From Stenotrophomonas ginsengisoli (GTDB taxonomy: Bacteria > Pseudomonadota > Gammaproteobacteria > Xanthomonadales > Xanthomonadaceae), in NCBI RefSeq assembly GCF_001431485.1, contig NZ_LDJM01000031.1, positions 1 to 44,017 of the forward strand: DNA of 44,017 nucleotides, in the 5' to 3' direction. This document shows positions 1-7,171 of this stretch, piece by piece. Every line of letters starts with the position of its first letter. Position 1 is the stretch's first letter. A program made the translations under genes and the position numbers. The notes beneath the pieces are model-generated. The model did no database searches, was not told where the DNA came from, and saw only the letters and a program-made list of their open reading frames with translations.

Positions 1-70
1 TGGCTGGCGCGCATGATCGTCAGTCCTTTTTTGGTTTAGTCACCTCCAAGGCTGCGTCATGCGCGCGCCT

Positions 71-116
71 GTTTCTGCTGTGATGATCACAAGTTGTTGA
101 TATCAATGGCAGAAAC
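71..116. repeat. Inverted repeat with nested palindromes upstream of first gene
   Basis: GTTTCTGC (71-78) and its exact complement GCAGAAAC (109-116) flank a 30-nt centre that itself contains the perfect palindrome TTGATATCAA (97-106) and the near-palindrome TGATGATCA. It lies about 75 nt before the first gene. There is no U-run, so a terminator is unlikely; an operator or structured leader is possible. The remaining bases 1-179 show no other feature I can support. Confidence 0.3.
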
Positions 117-188
117 GCGGGGAAACCTCAGGGTCAGAGTGCACTTAATTGCTTTCGGTGATCCATAGTTAAGAGGCTGGTGAGTGTT

Positions 189-638
189 ATGCGTCAGTTG
201 ATCCTTTTGCTGTGCCTATTCGCACCTCTGGCGTCTGCATGTCCGTCGTTGGTTGTGGGGAGTGAGCGGTATCTGCAGATCCAGGCGCAGGAGCTGGCTG
301 TACAGTCGCAGCTGGCGGATGAGCTGGCTGCACGGGCGGATGCCGTGTTCGTTGGTGAGGTCATGGAGCAGGGCGATGGCACTGCGCAGATGCGCGTGCT
401 GCGGTCGCTCAAGGGCACGTTGAATGCTGTGTTGCAGGTGCGAACGCCTGGGCAGGGTGTCCTCGGCACCATCGGCTGCTGGCCATCGTCCCGATTTGGT
501 GATGCCACGTTGATACGCGGGGAGACGGTGTTGGTGTATCTGGTGACTGGTGCGGTGGTCCGTGCCGCATCGCAGGTACGTGGAGATATGGACCTGCCAC
601 TGGATGACGAGCTGGCCATCGTGGCCCGCTCTATCTGA
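189..638 (+). CDS. Secreted TIMP/netrin-like protein (hypothetical)
   Basis: A 149-residue protein with an N-terminal signal peptide (hydrophobic stretch LILLLCLFAPLASA followed by Cys). The ASAC sequence could also be a weak lipobox. The mature part carries the pattern ARADAVFVGEV, then VLRSLKG, then a GE-x-VLVYL strand. This order (ADAVFVG, strand ending in KG, Cys, GE..LVY) is typical of bacterial proteins with a TIMP/netrin-like OB fold. The start is ATG 189 rather than GTG 180, because a purine-rich stretch at 171-184 is better spaced from it. It stands alone. Base use is somewhat less GC-rich than in the housekeeping genes to the right. Family assignment is an inference; function is unknown. 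Confidence 0.6.
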   Translation: MRQLILLLCLFAPLASACPSLVVGSERYLQIQAQELAVQSQLADELAARADAVFVGEVMEQGDGTAQMRVLRSLKGTLNAVLQVRTPGQGVLGTIGCWPSSRFGDATLIRGETVLVYLVTGAVVRAASQVRGDMDLPLDDELAIVARSI

Positions 639-782
639 GCAAGCTCCTAAGTAAACGAAACCAACGAGGTCAGGTTGGCGTATCCGGTGTGGCTGCACAG
701 GCCTGTTTGTTTGATGGTGTGCAGGTAGCAAGCTGCTGGGCGACAATCCGGGTTTGTTGATTCATTGCTGCACAGGTTGCCC

Positions 783-1172
783 ATGGCCCGTTCGCCACGC
801 CCACCCCGTACCGTTGTTGTCGCCGCCTGGTTGTTGCTGGGCTACGGGGTGTTGTCGTTGCTGCGTTTGTGGTGGTTCGGTGCGGGCCTGCCGGGCAGCG
901 TGACGGGTTGGGTGATCTGGGCCGTGTCATTGCTGGTGTTCGCTGGCATTGCCCGTTCGCTGTATGCCGGGCACAACTTCACGCGCTGGATGGTGGCCGT
1001 CATCGTGGCGGTGTCGGCCGTGCTGATGCCGGTGTACAAGCCAGAGCTGCCAACGGGTGTGCACCTGCCGGTGTATTTGCTGCAGTTCGTGCTGCCGGTG
1101 CTGGCCACCGTGCTCACTTTTACCCCGAGTGCACGGGCCTGGTTTGTGCGGCCTGTCGGCAACAGTGGTTGA
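783..1172 (+). CDS. Small integral membrane protein, unknown function
   Basis: A 129-residue hydrophobic protein with about four predicted membrane segments: AAWLLLGYGVLSLLRLWWF, VTGWVIWAVSLLVFAGIA, WMVAVIVAVSAVLM and VYLLQFVLPVLATVLTF. A basic N-terminus (ARSPRPPR) suggests the N-terminus is cytoplasmic. The ATG at 783 is preferred to the TTG at 765, since residues before it add nothing hydrophobic. Small proteins with this layout are common and often unnamed in Xanthomonadaceae. I recognise no catalytic motif and cannot assign a role. Confidence 0.65.
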   Translation: MARSPRPPRTVVVAAWLLLGYGVLSLLRLWWFGAGLPGSVTGWVIWAVSLLVFAGIARSLYAGHNFTRWMVAVIVAVSAVLMPVYKPELPTGVHLPVYLLQFVLPVLATVLTFTPSARAWFVRPVGNSG

Positions 1173-1297
1173 TGCTTTACGCTGAGCCAATACCCAGCCG
1201 ACAGCCGTGAGGTGGCAGATGCCGTTGCGTTTTCTGTATTGCGATGCCTGGCTTCCAGCAGTGCGCTTGTTCCGTGTGGGGCAGTGGATGGCTGGGC

Positions 1298-1573
1298 ATG
1301 AATGAACCCACCCCGCGTACCACCAGCCGCCCGTCCATACCCGGCAAGACCTATTGGTTCCGGGCCAAGCCGTCGGGGCTGGGCTGGGACTGGCCGCTGT
1401 GCTTTCAAGGCTGGCTCAGCTACGCCCTGGCTTTGGCCGGCATCATCGCGGCAGCGGTGCTGTTCCCGCCCACCCGGTCGCCGGTGGCATTCATGGCCGG
1501 CAATCTGCTGATCGTCGTGTTGTTGCTCGGGGTCTGTGCGTTGAAGGGCGAACCGCTGCGCCGGACGCGTTGA
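1298..1573 (+). CDS. Small membrane protein, unknown function
   Basis: A 91-residue protein with a polar N-terminal third (many Thr/Pro/Arg) and two membrane segments: LSYALALAGIIAAAVLF and FMAGNLLIVVLLLGVCAL. It ends in a short basic tail (KGEPLRRTR), so both ends are probably cytoplasmic. The ATG at 1298 (MNEPTPRTT) is chosen over upstream in-frame starts, which would add a Cys/Trp-rich stretch with no hydrophobic pattern. It lies between another small membrane protein and a secreted hydrolase on the same strand, with gaps large enough for separate promoters. Function not recognised. Confidence 0.55.
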   Translation: MNEPTPRTTSRPSIPGKTYWFRAKPSGLGWDWPLCFQGWLSYALALAGIIAAAVLFPPTRSPVAFMAGNLLIVVLLLGVCALKGEPLRRTR

Positions 1574-1638
1574 TGGCCGTTGTCGGCACCGCTTGCTTGC
1601 CGTAAAAACGTAGGCTGCCTGCCTGGAAGCCTTTGCCG

Positions 1639-2784
1639 ATGAAACGCGCTCGCCGCCTGCTTGTTCCCCTGCTGTTGAGTGTTGCGCCGTGGTCGGTGCT
1701 GGCGGCCACGCCGGCGATCCCCTCCATCGGCTGTACGCAGGACGATCGCGCACTGGTGGCCAGCGATGCCGGCTATAAGGCGTTTGCCCATGCCGTGCAG
1801 GAGGCCGGCATTCCCGGGGCGCAGCTGCTGCAGGGCAAGGGTAGTGAGGTGACCCTGTACTGCACGGGGCTCAAGCGCAGCGATGGCAGTGAGGCCGTTG
1901 ATGCACAGACGGTGTTCCAGGCAGCCTCGTTGTCCAAGGTGGTGGGCGCGTATGTCGCGCTGCGCCTGGCCGATGCCGGGGTGATCGATCTGGATACACC
2001 GCTGTGGCAGTACTGGCCGTCGCCACGCTTGAAAGACAACCTGCCGGCGCAGGCGATTACCACGCGCATGGTGCTCAGCCACGCCAGTGGCCTGCCGAAC
2101 TGGCAGATTTCCCCGGCTGACCCGGCCATCGATACGACGCCGCTGCAGAGCCTGTTCGCACCGGGGCAGGCGTTTGCTTATTCCGGCGAAGGTTTCTACC
2201 TGCTGCAGCGCACGCTGGAGCAGGTGACCGGCAAGGCATGGGAGCAGTTGGCGCGTGAGCAGGCGTTCGAACCGCTGGGCATGCACAGCAGCCATTACCT
2301 GGCCACGCCGCGCTTCAATGCACACAAGGCCCATGGCCACCATGAAGACGGCACCTTGGAGCGCGAACGCGTTTTTACGTGGGAAAACACCGCGTGGACG
2401 CTGTCCACCACGGCCAGTGATTACCACCGCTTCATCAGCAAGGCATTGTTCGCCGGGCAGGGCCTGTTGCCGGCCACCCATGCGGCGATGCTGGCCCCGG
2501 CCAGCGACGCCATCGACCCGCGCGTAACCACCGCCCCGCAGCCGCGTATTGCCTGGGGCCTGGGCGTGGGCTTGCAACAGGACGAGGATGGCCGGCGTCT
2601 GCTCTGGCACTGGGGCGACAACCCCGGCTTCAAGGCCTTCTTCGCCGTGGACCGCGATAGCGGCCAGCACCTGGTGCTGCTGACCAACAGCCAGAACGGC
2701 CCCAAGGCCTACCAAGGCCTGTTGCAGCACTTCATGGGGCAGGGTGAGTACCCGGCGCTGGACTGGATCAGCGCCCAGCCCTGA
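1639..2784 (+). CDS. Secreted serine hydrolase, beta-lactamase class C/PBP4* fold
   Basis: A 381-residue exported protein. Residues 1-22 form a signal peptide ending in SVLAA. The catalytic elements of the beta-lactamase/DD-peptidase fold are visible: SxxK as S97-L-S-K100, a Tyr motif as Y181-S-G, and HxG as H324-W-G326. Family members act as esterases, DD-peptidases, D-aminopeptidases or beta-lactamases, so the substrate cannot be read from sequence. The Tyr motif is YSG instead of the YxN of AmpC, which argues against a true cephalosporinase. The ATG at 1639 follows GGAAG at a workable distance. A second, unrelated-looking member of this fold lies at 16004-17305. Confidence 0.85.
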   Translation: MKRARRLLVPLLLSVAPWSVLAATPAIPSIGCTQDDRALVASDAGYKAFAHAVQEAGIPGAQLLQGKGSEVTLYCTGLKRSDGSEAVDAQTVFQAASLSKVVGAYVALRLADAGVIDLDTPLWQYWPSPRLKDNLPAQAITTRMVLSHASGLPNWQISPADPAIDTTPLQSLFAPGQAFAYSGEGFYLLQRTLEQVTGKAWEQLAREQAFEPLGMHSSHYLATPRFNAHKAHGHHEDGTLERERVFTWENTAWTLSTTASDYHRFISKALFAGQGLLPATHAAMLAPASDAIDPRVTTAPQPRIAWGLGVGLQQDEDGRRLLWHWGDNPGFKAFFAVDRDSGQHLVLLTNSQNGPKAYQGLLQHFMGQGEYPALDWISAQP

Positions 2785-3100
2785 GCCTCGGGGCCTACCG
2801 ATTCCTGTAGTGGAAAGCCCCCGGTCTTTCGGTGCGGTATCCAGCAGGTAGTGCCGGGTCATTGGCCTGTGATCGGCGTATGTGCCGCGCATACCGTGGT
2901 CGCTTGTAACGGCCGGCAATGAGCAGGCGTTGGTTGCTGACGGTGCCAGGTTCTGCCTACCATCGCCTGCTCGGTGCCACCCATCGGAGCCGCCACATGC
3001 GCACTGCCCATGGGCGATTTGGGCTGCATGTGTGCTGTGTTGGCGGTGCTCGTAAAAAGCGTGCGTTCACTGGTGGGCGCCGCACAAACATGGAAGCGCT
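2785..3100. other. Gene-free stretch with a long imperfect inverted repeat
   Basis: This 316-bp gap has no ORF I believe in. It holds an imperfect inverted repeat whose 15-nt arms (2915-2929 and 2964-2978) match at 13 positions, with a perfect 9-bp core GAGCAGGCG/CGCCTGCTC and a 34-nt centre. It also contains two GTAGTG-type heads (about 2808 and 2837) that could be decayed REP elements. There is no U-run, so simple intrinsic termination is not supported. Confidence 0.35.
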
Positions 3101-3415
3101 ATGGACTGGCTGAGGTATTTGGGGTTGGGTTTGTCGACGATAGTCCTGGTGTCAGGGGGCTTTGGTCTGCTGATGGCCTGGTGTTGGCCTGACCTTTACA
3201 ACCAACGGTTTCTGGCCTGGGCTTATGCCGAGAAGGTAATCGGCAAGCAACGCAGTGACCGGACGTGGTACTGCCTGTGGATGATTACCCTGGGGTCGAC
3301 GCAAATTCTGTTGCATCTCTCATGGGTGCTGCCTGGCTTCATGATGCTGGGCATGTTTCTGTTCTGTGCTTATCAGCTGCGTGACCGTTTGTACCTGCGG
3401 GATTCTGCACGATGA
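3101..3415 (+). CDS. Small membrane protein, unknown function
   Basis: A 104-residue protein with three hydrophobic segments: GLGLSTIVLVSGGFGLLMAW, WCLWMITLGSTQILLHLSWVL-like and VLPGFMMLGMFLFCAYQL, ending in a charged tail (RDRLYLRDSAR). Its stop codon overlaps the ATG of the next gene by 4 nt (ATGA, 3412-3415), so the two are probably translationally coupled and cotranscribed. The coupling partner is a membrane-anchored cold-shock/Excalibur protein, suggesting a joint envelope role. No family is recognised. Confidence 0.65.
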   Translation: MDWLRYLGLGLSTIVLVSGGFGLLMAWCWPDLYNQRFLAWAYAEKVIGKQRSDRTWYCLWMITLGSTQILLHLSWVLPGFMMLGMFLFCAYQLRDRLYLRDSAR

Positions 3416-3981
3416 ATACCGGTCATCCATCCACAGGTGCCGCTGCGCGACACCACGGCACACTGACGCGCTGGAATGACGAGCGCGGATTCGGCTTCAT
3501 TGCCCCGGCTGGTGGGGGCGCTGAAATTTTTGCGCATATCTCGGCGTTTCCCCACGACGGCCGCCGCCCGCAGGTGGGGGAGGTCATTACCTACCTGACC
3601 CAGGCCGGGCCTGATGGCAAGGTGCGCGCGATCAGCATCCTGCGTCCGGGGGCCAACCGACCGTCCCGTGCTGTGCGTGAGCACAAGCCACGCGGGCAGC
3701 GCTCCGGCTGGTTGGGTGCGCTGCTCAGCCTGTGCGCCATCGCGGCTATCGTGGCTGTGGTTTACACCAGGTACGTGGGCCAACCAGAGCCTGCGGCATC
3801 GCCCACGCATGCTGCCAGCCCGGTGGTGCGGCAGGCGCAGCGTTTCAGTTGCGATGGGCGTCAGCACTGTTCGCAGATGCGCTCCTGCGAAGAGGCACGG
3901 TATTTCCTGCGCCACTGTCCCAACACCAAGATGGATGGTGATGGCGATGGTGTCCCCTGCGAACAGCAGTTGTGCAACTGA
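3412..3981 (+). CDS. Membrane-anchored cold-shock domain/Excalibur protein
   Basis: A 189-residue three-part protein. Residues about 14-76 are a cold-shock domain with an RNP1-like ERGFGFI at 25-30 and a FAHIS strand. A basic linker (82-98) leads to one membrane helix (100-118). After a Pro/Ala spacer, residues 145-189 form an Excalibur domain with paired cysteines and the calcium-loop-like DGDGDGVPCE at 175-184. The positive-inside rule places the cold-shock domain in the cytoplasm and the Excalibur domain in the periplasm. Known family roles are nucleic-acid binding and calcium binding; joining them across a membrane suggests a sensor or anchor, which is inference. Coupled to the upstream small membrane protein by a 4-nt overlap. 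Confidence 0.85.
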   Translation: MNTGHPSTGAAARHHGTLTRWNDERGFGFIAPAGGGAEIFAHISAFPHDGRRPQVGEVITYLTQAGPDGKVRAISILRPGANRPSRAVREHKPRGQRSGWLGALLSLCAIAAIVAVVYTRYVGQPEPAASPTHAASPVVRQAQRFSCDGRQHCSQMRSCEEARYFLRHCPNTKMDGDGDGVPCEQQLCN

Positions 3982-4161
3982 GCGGTATTGCTGGATCCCG
4001 TCGCAGGCACTGTTGAGGAATCGAGTCATGCCTGGCTGCAGCCGTCACCGGCTTCAGCTTCCGGCGAGACAGCGTTTTACAGGTGCAGGATCTGGCAGGC
4101 GGTTTTGCCAGCCCGCGTGTGTGGCTGGCATGCTGGCCCGCCACCATGAACGCCTGTGACC

Positions 4162-4461
4162 ATGCCGCGTCAGTTGATCCTTGCCAATGCCTTGTTCTCG
4201 CTGCGTGGCCGTGTGGCCATCAGCGATGGTGCGCAGCAGCCGCGCTTTGAGGCACGCGGCGAATTTGCGCTGTTTTCGCCCACCTGGCGCTTGTATCAGG
4301 GCGATGTGCTGGTGGGCAGCCTGCGGCGCAAGCTGCTCAGCCTGGTGGATGCGCAGCAGGTGCAGGTGCATGCCGATGACGATGCCAACGAGCAGTTCGT
4401 GGCCATGGCCATGCTGGCAGTGCAGTTGGCACGGCAGGTGGAACGGCGGCGTAGCCAGTGA
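4162..4461 (+). CDS. Short LURP-one-related (LOR/YxjI-like) protein
   Basis: A 99-residue protein. The pattern FSLRGRVAISD, then RFEARGEFALFSPTWRLY, GDVLVGSLRRKLLSLV and finally a hydrophobic helix (EQFVAMAMLAVQLARQ) follows the strand-rich, helix-ended layout of LURP-one-related/tubby-like proteins. Typical members are about 160 residues, built from two similar beta-rich halves plus a C-terminal helix. Here one half seems to be missing while both ends are retained. The ATG at 4162 is used; a GTG two codons upstream (4156) is possible. Function in bacteria is poorly known. The family call rests on pattern only. Confidence 0.5.
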   Translation: MPRQLILANALFSLRGRVAISDGAQQPRFEARGEFALFSPTWRLYQGDVLVGSLRRKLLSLVDAQQVQVHADDDANEQFVAMAMLAVQLARQVERRRSQ

Positions 4462-4645
4462 GTGATGCTGCCTGTATGCCGCCATGGCACAGGCATCGCC
4501 GAGTGCCGGTGTTTGGCATCTGCCCTTGCCGGCATTGCCCGGCTGCACGGCACATCTGCTTGCTGTTGAGCCGGTGCAACAGTACCGCTGCGCCGGCCAT
4601 AGCGCGGCTTCCTGCCTCGGTGCTGGGTTGATGACAAGCCCAGTG

Positions 4646-4680
4646 GCCACCTGCCGCGCAGGATGTGCACGGCAGGTGGC
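4646..4680 (-). terminator. Stem-loop downstream of gcd (terminator-like, no U-tract)
   Basis: GCCACCTGCCG (4646-4656) and CGGCAGGTGGC (4670-4680) form a perfect 11-bp stem around a 13-nt loop. Inside the loop, GCA and TGC can add three more pairs. It lies 12 nt past the gcd stop codon, in the gap between two convergent genes. No U-run follows on either strand, so it may halt or protect transcripts instead of acting as a classical intrinsic terminator. The rest of the gap 4462-4691 shows nothing else. Confidence 0.5.
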
Positions 4681-4691
4681 GGTTGTGGCGA

Positions 4692-7061
4692 TCAGTCGGG
4701 CAGGTGGTAGGCCAGCACGTAATCACCGGGGCTGGTGCCGATCGAGCCGTGGCCGCCGGCCACCAGTACCACCATCTGCTTGCCCTGGCTGTTGAGGTAG
4801 CTCATCGGTGTGGCCTGGCCGCCGGCGGGGATGCGCACATCCCACAGCACCTTGCCGCTGGCCAGGTCGTAGGCGCGGAAGTTGTTGTCCACTGCGGCGG
4901 CGAGGAAGGCCACCCCGCTGGCGGTGAGCAGGGGCCCGCCGATGCCGGGCACGCCCATTTTCACCGGCACCGGCAGCGGGCTGAGGTCGGCGATGGTGCC
5001 GTTGCGGTGCTGCCAGGCAATGTTGCCGGTGCGCAGGTCCGCGCCGGCCACGGTGCCCCACGGCGGCTGCTGGCAGGGCACGCCCAGCGGGGACAGGAAC
5101 GGGTGCATGTTCACTGCGTAATCGGCACCGGCATTTTCGTTCAGGCCCTGCTCGCCGGTATTGAGCGGCTGGCCTTGTACGTGCTGGCGCGGTACCAGGG
5201 TGGAGACAAAGGCCAGATAGGTGGGCATGCCGAACATCACCTGACGGCGTGGATCCACCGCCACGCTGCCCCAGTTGAACACGCCGAAATTGCCCGGATA
5301 CACCAGCGTGCCCTGCACCGAGGGTGGGGTGTAACGGCCTTCATAGCGCAGCTTGCGGAAGGCGATGCGGCACAGCATCTGGTCCACCAGGCTGGCGCCC
5401 CACATCGAGGCTTCGCGCAGCGGTTCCGGCTCGAAGCTCAGCGCCGAATACGGCTGTAGCGGCGAGACCTTCTGCCCGCTGATGTCATTGCCCTGCGGAG
5501 CCGGGCGCTGGCCGATCGGCAGCAGCGGTGTGCCATCGCGGCGGTCCAGCACGTACACATCACCCTGCTTGGTCGGCTGCACCAGGGCCGGCACGCGCCC
5601 GCCCGGCATGTCCAGATCCAGCAGCACCGGTTGTGCCGGGGTGTCCATGTCCCACAGGTCGTCATGCACGAACTGCTGCACCCAACGGGCCTGGCCGCTG
5701 GCCAGGTCCAGCGCCACCACCGAGGTGGCATAGCGCTGGGCATCGGCGTTGCGGTAGGCGCTGAGCTGGTCCGGGGTGCGGTTGCCCATCGGGAAGTAGG
5801 CCAGGCCCAGGGCTTCGTCGGCACTGGCCACCGACCAGCTGTTGGGCGAGCTGACGCTGTAGACCTGGGCTGGATCGTTGGGGTCCAGCGGCGCGGTCTG
5901 CGCGGCGTTGCCGGAATCGAAATTCCACACCAGCTGGCCGCTGATGGCGTCGTAGGCGCGGATTACCCCGGATGGGGAATCGACCGCGTAGTTGTCGTTG
6001 ACCGCACCGGCCACGATCACCTTGCCGGCGGCCACCAGCGGCGGTGAGGTGGAGTAGTAGAAGCCGGGCTGCTTGAACGGCATGTTGTGCATCAGGTCGA
6101 GCACGCCGTTGTCGGCAAAGCCGGGGCAGGTCTTGCCGGTGTGCGCATCCAGTGCGTACAGCTTGGCATCGGCCGTGGGCAGGAACACCCGCTCGCTGCA
6201 CATGGCCGGAGCGGCAGGTGCCGAGGCAGCGGCAGGCGCCGTAGTGGCTGGGGCGACGAAGTAGGACAGGCCGCGGCAGGTCTGGTGCTGGCGGGCCGGT
6301 TCCATTCCGGCCCCGGGATCAAAGCGCCAACGCTCCTTGCCGCTGTCCGCATCCAGGGCAATGGCCAGGCTGTGCGGGGTGCACAGGTACAGGGTGTTGC
6401 CGATCTTCAGCGGGGTGGCCTGGTAGGTGGTTTCGGTGACGTCGTCGGGCCGGCGCAGGTCGCCGGTGCGGAAGCTCCAGGCCAGCTCCAGCCGGCCGAC
6501 GTTGTCGGTGCTGATCTGCTCCAGTGGCGAATAACGCTGGCCATGATGGGTGCCGGCATAGGCCGGCCACTGGCCGTCGGCGGGCACGTCGATACCTGCT
6601 GCCGGTGCGGCGTTGACGATCTCCATCGGCAGCCGGCCATGCGGCATCGGATCAGGCCGCAGCAACGCAGTGAAGGCCACTGCTGCCAGCAGCAAGGCGC
6701 TGGCCAGCACGGCCAGCGAGCCGCCGCGACGGCGTGTGGTGCCGGCCGGTTGATCCAGCTGCCGGCGCAGGGCGGGCAAGGCCATCCACAGGCCGAGCAG
6801 GGCGGGCAGGCCCAGGCGGGTGGCCAGTGGCCACCAGTGCCAGCCGGCTTCCCACAGCGACCAGGCCAGCAGTACCAGCAGCCACAGCGCATAGGCCCCC
6901 AGGGCCCAGCGTCGGCGCTGCAGCACTGCCCAGGTCACCAGCAGCAGCCACAGGCCGCTGAGGACATACATCGCACTGCCCCCGAGGCTGAGCAGGTAGC
7001 CACCACCTGCCAGCAGCGGCAGCCCGAGTACAGCGAGCAACAACACGGTGAGGATGCGCAT
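4692..7061 (-). CDS. gcd: Membrane-bound PQQ-dependent glucose dehydrogenase
   Basis: Oxidises aldoses such as D-glucose to the lactone in the periplasm, passing electrons to ubiquinone. The 789-residue length matches E. coli Gcd (796). Residues 1 to about 130 contain five membrane segments, then the quinoprotein beta-propeller follows (from QWPAYAGTHHGQRYSPL). Characteristic blocks include TYQATPLKIGNTLYLCTPH, the HDDLWDMD motif that carries the catalytic Asp in studied enzymes, and NFGVFNWGSVAVDP. An Ala/Pro-rich stretch (VAPATTAPAAASAPAAPA) sits where homologues have a short variable loop. The ATG at 7061 (MRILTVLLL) is chosen; upstream codons are Cys/His-rich and unlike a membrane start. 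No pqq synthesis genes are in the window. Divergent from the aldehyde dehydrogenase gene. Confidence 0.95.
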   Translation of the reverse strand: MRILTVLLLAVLGLPLLAGGGYLLSLGGSAMYVLSGLWLLLVTWAVLQRRRWALGAYALWLLVLLAWSLWEAGWHWWPLATRLGLPALLGLWMALPALRRQLDQPAGTTRRRGGSLAVLASALLLAAVAFTALLRPDPMPHGRLPMEIVNAAPAAGIDVPADGQWPAYAGTHHGQRYSPLEQISTDNVGRLELAWSFRTGDLRRPDDVTETTYQATPLKIGNTLYLCTPHSLAIALDADSGKERWRFDPGAGMEPARQHQTCRGLSYFVAPATTAPAAASAPAAPAMCSERVFLPTADAKLYALDAHTGKTCPGFADNGVLDLMHNMPFKQPGFYYSTSPPLVAAGKVIVAGAVNDNYAVDSPSGVIRAYDAISGQLVWNFDSGNAAQTAPLDPNDPAQVYSVSSPNSWSVASADEALGLAYFPMGNRTPDQLSAYRNADAQRYATSVVALDLASGQARWVQQFVHDDLWDMDTPAQPVLLDLDMPGGRVPALVQPTKQGDVYVLDRRDGTPLLPIGQRPAPQGNDISGQKVSPLQPYSALSFEPEPLREASMWGASLVDQMLCRIAFRKLRYEGRYTPPSVQGTLVYPGNFGVFNWGSVAVDPRRQVMFGMPTYLAFVSTLVPRQHVQGQPLNTGEQGLNENAGADYAVNMHPFLSPLGVPCQQPPWGTVAGADLRTGNIAWQHRNGTIADLSPLPVPVKMGVPGIGGPLLTASGVAFLAAAVDNNFRAYDLASGKVLWDVRIPAGGQATPMSYLNSQGKQMVVLVAGGHGSIGTSPGDYVLAYHLPD

Positions 7062-7171
7062 GACCACTCCACGGCAGGACAGGTGCCCATCGTGCGCTGC
7101 CGGTTGTGTGCAAGGTGCATGGTTGGCGCAGCGGATCGGGCACAATGCCTGCCTGGATGAGGACAACGCTG

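Noticed and set aside
2805..2860. GTAGTG heads followed by GC-rich sequence, possible GTAG-type REP elements.
   Set aside because: No matching second arm forms a convincing palindrome; at best they are decayed copies.
1420..2919. 499-codon - strand frame opposite the serine hydrolase gene.
   Set aside because: Low-complexity translation, no recognisable motifs, and the + strand gene has a signal peptide and full catalytic set.
2919..3113. Possible small + strand gene of 64 codons in the gap before 3101.
   Set aside because: Arg/His/Gly-rich translation without pattern, no ribosome site, and it overlaps the better-supported start at 3101.
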